64,000 nucleotides of DNA from Tetramitus jugosus (Eukaryota > Heterolobosea > Eutetramitea > Acrasida > Vahlkampfiidae). Below, one piece after another: positions 56,886 through 64,000 of this stretch. Location: NCBI GenBank assembly GCA_937625935.1, contig OW569383.1, positions 310,001-374,000 of the forward strand. The letters are read 5' to 3'. A program made the translations under genes and the position numbers. A model generated the notes under the pieces. That model was given only the letters and a program-made list of their open reading frames with translations. It had not been told where the DNA came from and did not search any database. The first letter of the stretch is position 1. Each line of letters begins with the position of its first letter.

Positions 56886-59800
56886 ATGACCTCGACCAGA
56901 AAAAGAAAAACAGCACCAAGCAAAAAATCTACACCAACAAAAATCACTCGAAAACGCACGAGAAAACAACAAGAAGAAGAAGAGGAAGAAGAAACGATTA
57001 CAACCACTACGACAACTCGTTCTCCAGTTTCCTCTGACGCAGAAGGCAGTGAAAATGAGAGTGATGAGGAAGCACTACGTGTCAAAACTAAACGCACCAA
57101 ACAAACTGACAAGAAAAAAAGCAAAACAACAACAACAGCAACAACTAAGAAAACAAGCTCTGAACAACGATTGGCCTCATCTCTTCAATCATTCAACACT
57201 CAACAATCTCAACAACAAGATTCATTGACGCAACAAGAGTTTGATTATGATGAGTTGTTCAATCCTGATTACCTCGATGCTAAAGTTTCTCCGTTTGAGC
57301 TCGTCAATCGTCTAAAGGTATTTTCAGAGAGATTTTTTTTTGTATTCTTACTTTTTTTTTGTATTGTTTTGTTTGAATGGCACAAAAAAGCTCAATGATT
57401 TTTGTTTTTTTGTGTGAAGAAAGTACATTTGGCACTCAAGCACTATGAGCAATTAGAGGACGTGAACAGTACAGTTCACTGGGAACCTGCTTTCCTCGAA
57501 ATTCTCATGCACAAGAAATTGTTGCACAACAAGAGTGAAGAAGCAATGATTTACTTGTCATGTATTTTTGCAGATTTGATCCGTGTGACCATTCCATTGG
57601 AAACTTGGTTGTACGAGAGTGCGAATGATATGAGACAAATGTTTCTTCACATTTTGAGAAGTTTGCGAAAGTTGGGCAGTGAGGACGATGCGTTTAGCTT
57701 TACTCGATTTTACTTGTTGGAGAGATTGAGTGTATCAAAGGCGTTTGTTTTGTTGACGAACGAGGAGATGAATGGTGAAAACATTATAGATGAAGTGTTT
57801 GCAGTGTTCTTTTCCATTGTACAGTATGTGATTTCACTTTTTATGTTTGAGAAGATTTGTATTTGTTGTCAGGAGATGTCCTTTGTTAACCGAACATCAT
57901 TTTAATTTTTTTCACACAGAAACAAGACTAGTTTTATTCAACAGGCTGTGGTTTACATGGAGGAGATTATGGTTACACTGATTGAGAACTCACCAGTCAT
58001 TTCCACTTCGATTCTGAAGCATTTGTTGAAGGCGTTGGTCGCCAAGGGTCAACCCATCGCCGCTCAAATCTCAAAGACTGTTTTTAACAGAACAGCTGAG
58101 TACATTGCTCATCCACTGTGTGAACAATTGAATTATGAGTTGGAGAAGCATTTGGATCAGGATACTGAGAGCGGTCGCAACAGTGCTACTTCTTCCAAGG
58201 AGAGAGCCTCGCTGTTCAAATCCATTATTGCACTGGCAATGATCACATCGAGACTCTTGTTGGAAACCATTCCCATTCTCATCAACAATTTGAAGTCTGA
58301 GAATTTGAATACGAGATCGGATGTCGTTCTCTTGTTGGGTACCATGTTCAACAGACCAGAGAGCACACTTGTAGAGGAATATCAGGAGTTGTTTAAAACA
58401 TTGGTGGATCGAAGCAGAGATGTTGAGCCTAGAATCAGAATCTATATGGCAAAGTTCATGCAGACAATGTTGCTGAATCATGGTAACAGAGAAGAATGGA
58501 TTATGCAATTGTTGAACGACAGATTGGTTGAGAGAGCGCGTGATGCTGATGAGAAGGTGAGAAGAAATGTCTGTGAGGTCATTGTGACTGTATTGAAACA
58601 GAATTCTGATTTGTTGACAATGGACACTGTCAATGTGCTTGCAGAGAGAGCAAGAGACAAGAAGATTGCGCTGCGTATTCACGTTATGAAGATGATTGCC
58701 GAAGTGTGGCGTGATAACAACGGACAGGGAGAGAAGATTGAATGGATTGCCAATTGTGTTGTTCACTCCTCATGCACCGTTCCAAACCATGCACTGTTGG
58801 AGACTCTGCTTGATAAGCACATGCTCGCTCAGGACGATTTGGAAGATGAGGAAGATCAACAGAGAACCAACAGCTTTATCGTAATGGTTGAACAATTGGA
58901 CACATTCTCATTAGATTTGGTGAAGCAATTTGTGTTCAACACCAAGAACAGATATCGCATCTTGCTCAAGAAGTTTATTACCTTGTGCACATCGAACGAT
59001 GAAGACCAAGATGAAGTTGATCTCGAGGACAAGAAGAAACAAGTCGAAACAACAATTCTTACCTTGGCTCAATGCATTCCGGATCGCGATGAGCAGAGCT
59101 CGGTCAAAATATGGGACGCCATTCGTCAAAAGAAGGATTTGCTATTGTATCTAAAGAAGATTATCGAACCTGAGATGACACAAGCATCCATCCACAAATT
59201 GAAGACCAAGATTATTGAAAAGAATTATTTCCCAAAGCTCAAGGATGCCAACGATTACCTGAGTGCCATTATTCAGAAGGCTTCGCCATCCATCATATCA
59301 AGAAAACAAGTAGAACAAATCATCAGTGCATATATTGAGAAGAAGGAAGATGACATCTTGAAAGCTTTATTGTGTTGTGCAGACAGTTTGCCTTATTTAT
59401 TCTGCAACTCATTTTCACAATTGGCCAAGTTGTTAAATGAAACTGATGATGACGAAGTTGTGACAGCCACGTTGAAGATTTTGCTTGCTGTTGGTAAGGG
59501 TCTCGAGGAGTCACACTTTGAAATTGCCTCCAGCATGGAATCTAGATTGTTGGAGTTGGCAGAGAATGGAAATGTCAAGCAGGCCAAGTATGCTGCAAGA
59601 GTCATTTCCAAGATCTATGTTACACCTGATCTCTTGTACGCGAAGCTATTTGAGAAGTTGATCACCAAACTGGAGTATAACGATTCAATTGAGAAGGTTC
59701 TTTCGGCCTTGGGTGAAATTGCTGCACATGGAGCTGATACATTCTCGACTGAAGAGAGTACCGTGGTTCAATTCATCATTGACGAGCTCATTCTCAAGGT

Positions 59801-61361
59801 GAGAAGCGATGAGGACGAGTCCACCAAGGAAGAACTAAACTTGCAAACAAGATGTCGTCTTCTCGGATGTCGAACATTATCTTCTTACTTGGTAAGTATG
59901 ATCACTAGTAGTACTATGGCTACTGGTCATGCTGCTATCCAGAAGCGTGTGGTTGACGTTTTGTGGAACTTGCTCGAACATAATGGAAACATCCTATCGT
60001 ACAACAATAATCTGCCAAAGAAACCATTCGGCTACACGAGCACAAAGGACAAAACAAGCAAGAAGAACAAGAAGAAGGATCAAACTACGACCACTGCAGA
60101 GGCTAGTGATGCAGACCAATATGAGGAGAAATTCGATGATGGATTTGGAAGTTATGATGCAGCAATGGTCCGTATGGGATGTGTGAAGAGCTTAATTGAC
60201 TTGTCGAGTTGCGGAGGTCATGTTTTGACTCTCACAAATGATCGTTTTTTGAGATTGAGTTACTCAATTCTTGACCCTGTGCCTGAAGTCAGAAGTGGTG
60301 TGATCGCTAAGCTCTACAGCTTATTGCGACTCTCCAAGTTGAACACGAGATACTTAGCAATGTTTTTGCTGGGTATGATTGATCCATTGCCTGAACATAC
60401 TGCCCTTGTCAAGAAGTACTTCTCTGACATTGTCCCTCAGTTGAGAAGAGAGATTCGAAGTGTCAATCCAGAAAAACCACCTACTCTGGACTCTGAAGGC
60501 AGTTTCCAAATATTCCCAGAGTATGCCCTTCCATATCTTGTGTATCTGTTGGCTCATCATCCAAATTTCCAATCGATGGAACCAGATTTTCTGGCTTTCC
60601 AGAAGGTTCTGTTCACGTACTTTGATGTTGTGACAAAGGGTGTTGATAACTTGTCATTCTTCCACGGGTTGTTGACAAAGATCAAGACTCGTATTGATGC
60701 TGCCGCACCAGATTCCAACAACCATTTGATTGTTTGTGACTTGGCTGTGATTATTTTGCCTAGATGTGCCGCAGGAAAGAACACTTCTATTGCTTATCCC
60801 GGCAAGTACTTTATTCCTGGATTTTTCAGAAGCGAGATCCCAGCCAACCCTGTTGCATACGTGACCCCTATGAGAGGATTCGATACGCCTCGAGTTAATG
60901 AAACTCCAATGGGTAACACTGTGGCATTGAAACATTTGGGTACATTATATCTTGGAAAGGACTTTAAACTTCACGAGAAGTTAGCAAGGGCTGTGGGAAC
61001 ACCTCAAGTTTCAACTACCAAGAAGAAGGAAGTGGCGAAGAAATCAGCCACCAAATCCAAATCGCCAGCATCTGGCAGCAAGAAGTCTCCAGCAAGTGCT
61101 TCCAGAAAGAGAAAAGCTACTCCTGATTCCTCAAGCAGGAAGAAGAAAAAGGTAAATAACGACGAGGAAGACTATCAACCTCGACAAAGTATTCCACGGA
61201 CAGCCAAAGCAACTAAGAAGAAGGTAGCAGCCGATATGGCAGGCTCAGGCGAGGAGGAAACCTCAAACGCTAGCGACAGAGAAGAACACACCTCGGATAC
61301 AGAAAGTAATGAACCAACTTCAACTGTTGCTCGAAGACGACGAAGACGCTCAAGCACATAA
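56886..61361 (+). CDS. PDS5: cohesin regulator PDS5 (spliced, three exons)
   Basis: About 1425 aa from exons 56886-57317, 57420-57823 and 57920-61361. The introns are 102 nt (GTATTT to GAAG, phase 0) and 96 nt (GTATGT to ACACAG, phase 2), and the second join gives SIVQNKTSFIQQAVV. PDS5 binds the cohesin ring and controls its release and loading. The HEAT array is typical: FELVNRLK, KKLLHNKSEEAMIYLSCIFA, FTRFYLLERLSVSKAFVLL, RTAEYIAHPL, RDVEPRIRIYMAKFMQTML and RARDKKIALRIHVMKMIAEV. The C-terminus has PEYALPYLVYLLAHHPNF, then a Lys/Ser/Ala-rich tail with several basic clusters, as in animal PDS5. The N-terminal 110 residues are a Lys/Thr/Glu-rich disordered extension. Confidence 0.9.
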
Positions 61362-61432
61362 TCATGAATGTCTATCTTTCCCAATTTTGTAAAGTAAATA
61401 AAATTAATATCTTTTTGGAGAGGACCAACATT

Positions 61433-63985
61433 CTACTTTTTACTTCTGCCTCCGCTTCTCCTTCTTCCATTCGCTGGGCTGGTAGGCAGTGGCTCCTTTG
61501 GATTACGTGCATGTGCAAGCAACTCCTGCAACCGTTCTTCTGTAAAACGAATTAGTAGGCATAATTTGTCTCGGTTTTTGTGAGTGCACATGGAAGCTGT
61601 TTGAGCTTCCTCTGACCGATCCAAGGCACATCGCAAGCACAAAAAGTTGGTCGGTTGCGCACTGACTCCTGAGCTTCCATCTTCCTCGACCTCTTCTTCG
61701 CCTGCCATCGTGGCTCGTCGAAAATTCGTAACAGGACTCACGAATGCATGGTCACTCTTTGCTGCCACTCTCTTTGACCGATCAAAGCACGCACAGCAAA
61801 TCACAGCACTCATATAACAATCTTGATGACAGAGACAACACACCATATTGTCTCTCATGGCTGCTCGACGCGACAAATGAGGATTTTTCTTCGTATTGGG
61901 CATATCGAACGTCTTGGCAACTTGTTTCGTCTGTAACAAGCTCTGACGCAACACCAATTCCTTTTCCAACGCATCGATACATCCCTGAGTGACAACTTGT
62001 TGAGTGTTGGTATTAAAATGGGTCATTCCCTGTTGCAAGATTGTCAGAATCATTTGATCTTGCGAGAATGCGCTAGGTCTGCTCCTCGAATAATACCGTT
62101 CATAGCACAAGTGACCCCATGGCAACCAATCACCTGGTGCAAAGTTTGTACTCTCTGCCAGGTTGAATCCGTGGTTGAACCCAGCGTGATACGCCCTAGG
62201 AAAGGTCACAATAAATGTTCCTGGTTCATGAATCATACGATACACTGGAATATCGTGCTCTCTCAATAAGCTAGGACTCACCATCGTGATCAAGCACTCT
62301 AGTAATCTCGGATTCAATTGAAAGAGACCAGGGAATCGATCTCTCATGAATTTTTCAAACTTTTGGGCTGCCGATCCCGGTATGCAATACCAAGTCTTCT
62401 TTGCACCATAGTGCAAATAATTGATGGCATAGAGATAGTGATCTTCAACGTGCCAACAAAAGGAACTGAACAGCATACCAACATAGATCATGGGAGAAGT
62501 AATGCCAGGAACGTTCATGTACAGATACTTGAGAACAGAGTTATCTACGATGGGAAGCTTTGTCAGTGCCCAATCAGAGACACAATGCCTAGGGAAGCAT
62601 GAATTGTTCTGAATGGGCATATTGATGAGATCACTGCCATACTGAACAGCCACATGTGATTTTGTAGCACTTGTATTGGATGTCGTTGTAGCTCGCTTGT
62701 GCTCCACAATTTTCCAATACTCTGCTTCCACATCGTGATCATTCACATCTCTCCAATGATCAAAATACGTCACAGAAGAAACACGCAGTATTCCAGCTTT
62801 TCGCGCCAATTTTCTCAGCTGCAATCGGGGTAATTCACGTTTACGATTGCGCAATCCACAATAAAAAAAGGAAGCACCACTGCTATGCTGCTTGCTTGTT
62901 TGCTGCTGCTGCTGCAGCTGCTGGACTCTGTCAGAGAAGAATTGTCGCTTAAACGCGTGAGCCATCTTTTGAAATTGCTTGATTGAAATTGTGCCTTTGC
63001 TTCGATCAAAACCAAAATTACTACCATTGTCCATTTCATTGTCTTCCGTGTCCTTTGTTTGATTCCCTGCTTGTATCACTTGTTTGGGAGAAATGTGGCT
63101 CGCATTCTTTGCGGTTTCGTGCTTTGAGTCTGGTGTGGAAATTTTGGTTCGTTTTTGCGGTGATGACGATGATGCATCATCATTGTTCAAACTGGATCGT
63201 TTTCTTCTTCGACCACTTGAGCTACTACTGTTACTACTGTTACTACTACTGTTACTGCTCGTACTATCACTCACATGATACATAGAATCACTCTTTTCAT
63301 CTTGTTGTTGCGTTGCACCTACTACCATCATACTGTTATGATTTGCATTCATAGTGTTATTCCCATATCTGTACAATAATTGATCAATTTGTTGAATTTT
63401 CGTCTTGAAATGAAATGATTGTTCTTGAATGCCCAAATCACTCAATCCATCCACTCGATAGTACCCTCCATGCATCACCACACTATTGTCATCACTGTCA
63501 TGTTCATCATTTTCGTCATTTTCGTCATTTTCATCATCATCACTACTAGAATCGTCATCATCATCATCATTGCGACTCTTGCGTTTTTGCTTGTTTTGAA
63601 TAGGTCGGTTCGTTAATCGTACGTCAGCGTGTGGTGCAACAATTTTACAAATTCCATATGGCTCTGCAATAGATCGAATACTAGAGATAAATTTCATTGG
63701 ATCCTTGAACTCTTCTGCACTCGGATAGAATATGGGCCCAAAAGGAATGATATGACTTTCTGGCGTGCTGTCAAATGTCATTGTCGGAGAAAACTGAGGA
63801 GGGAGACGAGGAGAACGAGAGTGAGAAAGGATGGAGGGTGGTTGTTGATTGTGAGGTGCATTAGGAAAGATGTATCGTGTTTTTGTTGTTGTTGTTTCGT
63901 CATTTTCTTTAAGAGAAAGTTTGGTTGGTTCAACATTGTCAATGTTTGGTGGTGGTTGTTCAGGTTGTTGTAATGGATGAGTCAT
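61433..63985 (-). CDS. JmjN/JmjC KDM5-like histone demethylase
   Basis: An 850-aa protein. The JmjN is at about 80-120 (IPFGPIFYPSAEEFKDPMKF). A long acidic/Ser-rich insert follows, then the JmjC domain (about 470-650) with MIYVGMLFSSFCWHVEDHYL, where the Fe ligands are H-x-E in HVED and the distal His in AYHAGFNHGFN. The 2-oxoglutarate contact region NYLHYGAKKTWYCIPG and DWLPWG are present, so it looks active. The C5HC2-type zinc module after JmjC (CCLCHQDCYMSAVICCACF, later LCLRCALD) fits KDM5/JARID1. ARID and PHD domains usual for KDM5 are missing. A short basic tail ends it (GRRRSGGRSKK). The start is ATG at 63983-63985. Substrate, probably H3K4me3, is inferred only from the family. Confidence 0.88.
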   Translation of the reverse strand: MTHPLQQPEQPPPNIDNVEPTKLSLKENDETTTTKTRYIFPNAPHNQQPPSILSHSRSPRLPPQFSPTMTFDSTPESHIIPFGPIFYPSAEEFKDPMKFISSIRSIAEPYGICKIVAPHADVRLTNRPIQNKQKRKSRNDDDDDDSSSDDDENDENDENDEHDSDDNSVVMHGGYYRVDGLSDLGIQEQSFHFKTKIQQIDQLLYRYGNNTMNANHNSMMVVGATQQQDEKSDSMYHVSDSTSSNSSSNSSNSSSSSGRRRKRSSLNNDDASSSSPQKRTKISTPDSKHETAKNASHISPKQVIQAGNQTKDTEDNEMDNGSNFGFDRSKGTISIKQFQKMAHAFKRQFFSDRVQQLQQQQQTSKQHSSGASFFYCGLRNRKRELPRLQLRKLARKAGILRVSSVTYFDHWRDVNDHDVEAEYWKIVEHKRATTTSNTSATKSHVAVQYGSDLINMPIQNNSCFPRHCVSDWALTKLPIVDNSVLKYLYMNVPGITSPMIYVGMLFSSFCWHVEDHYLYAINYLHYGAKKTWYCIPGSAAQKFEKFMRDRFPGLFQLNPRLLECLITMVSPSLLREHDIPVYRMIHEPGTFIVTFPRAYHAGFNHGFNLAESTNFAPGDWLPWGHLCYERYYSRSRPSAFSQDQMILTILQQGMTHFNTNTQQVVTQGCIDALEKELVLRQSLLQTKQVAKTFDMPNTKKNPHLSRRAAMRDNMVCCLCHQDCYMSAVICCACFDRSKRVAAKSDHAFVSPVTNFRRATMAGEEEVEEDGSSGVSAQPTNFLCLRCALDRSEEAQTASMCTHKNRDKLCLLIRFTEERLQELLAHARNPKEPLPTSPANGRRRSGGRSKK

Positions 63986-64000
63986 GATGTGTGTGATGAT

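Noticed and set aside
1-64000. CRISPR array, prokaryotic operon, phage or plasmid features
   Set aside because: There are introns, an RNA polymerase III 5S gene and eukaryote-specific genes throughout. No repeat-spacer array or ribosome binding sites are present.

Overview
The window is nuclear DNA from a compact, AT-rich, intron-poor protist genome. My best guess is a heterolobosean amoeboflagellate of the Naegleria type. This is inferred from tight gene spacing, Asn/Gln/Thr/Ser homopolymer tracts, a few GT-AG introns of 71-131 nt, the standard genetic code and a flagellar RIIa protein beside amoeboid-type genes. No organism-specific marker was checked by search. About thirty genes lie on both strands, and many are divergent pairs sharing a promoter of 180-430 bp.

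Region by region. 0-10.4 kb: RIIa (ropporin/RSP11-type) protein, VAC14 (PIKfyve scaffold), GPAA1 (GPI transamidase), an unknown disordered protein and TRAPPC11. 10.4-17.8 kb: an Hsp70 lacking the beta half of its substrate-binding domain, a type I membrane protein with a YxxL tail, a GNAT-like acetyltransferase, a JmjC-zinc-Kelch protein and a small spliced one-TM protein. 17.9-24.9 kb: AAR2 (preceded by a short upstream ORF), valyl-tRNA synthetase, an F-box/SPRY protein, a single 5S rRNA gene and a broken F-box copy. 24.9-32.4 kb: ABCB half transporter, YjbQ-family protein, membrane-anchored copine/RGLG-like vWA protein, secreted Cys-rich protein, a small unknown protein and PSMD5.

32.4-39.9 kb is different. 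It holds decayed and mobile DNA: two damaged copies of a coiled-coil gene, a possible MITE, a Harbinger-type transposase relic with an internal deletion and an in-frame stop, a frameshifted neighbour, and several orphan or truncated ORFs. Housekeeping genes resume at 39.9 kb.

39.9-64 kb: mitochondrial TPR-like protein, N-myristoylation-type cyclic nucleotide phosphodiesterase, rhodanese plus dead dual-specificity phosphatase (STYXL1-like), RNase H1, RAE1, CDC123, NUP98, RagC/D GTPase, GPI-anchored ThuA-like protein, the cohesin regulator PDS5 and a JmjN/JmjC KDM5-like protein. RAE1 and NUP98, known binding partners, lie 1.8 kb apart with CDC123 between them, and the NUP98 carries a recognisable RAE1-binding (GLEBS-like) segment.

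I see no convincing new multi-gene system. The most unusual single items are the SBD-beta-less Hsp70, the rhodanese-pseudophosphatase with Cys-to-Asp and Arg-to-His in its P-loop, the JmjC-zinc-Kelch fusion, and a NUP98 whose autocleavage residues are gone.
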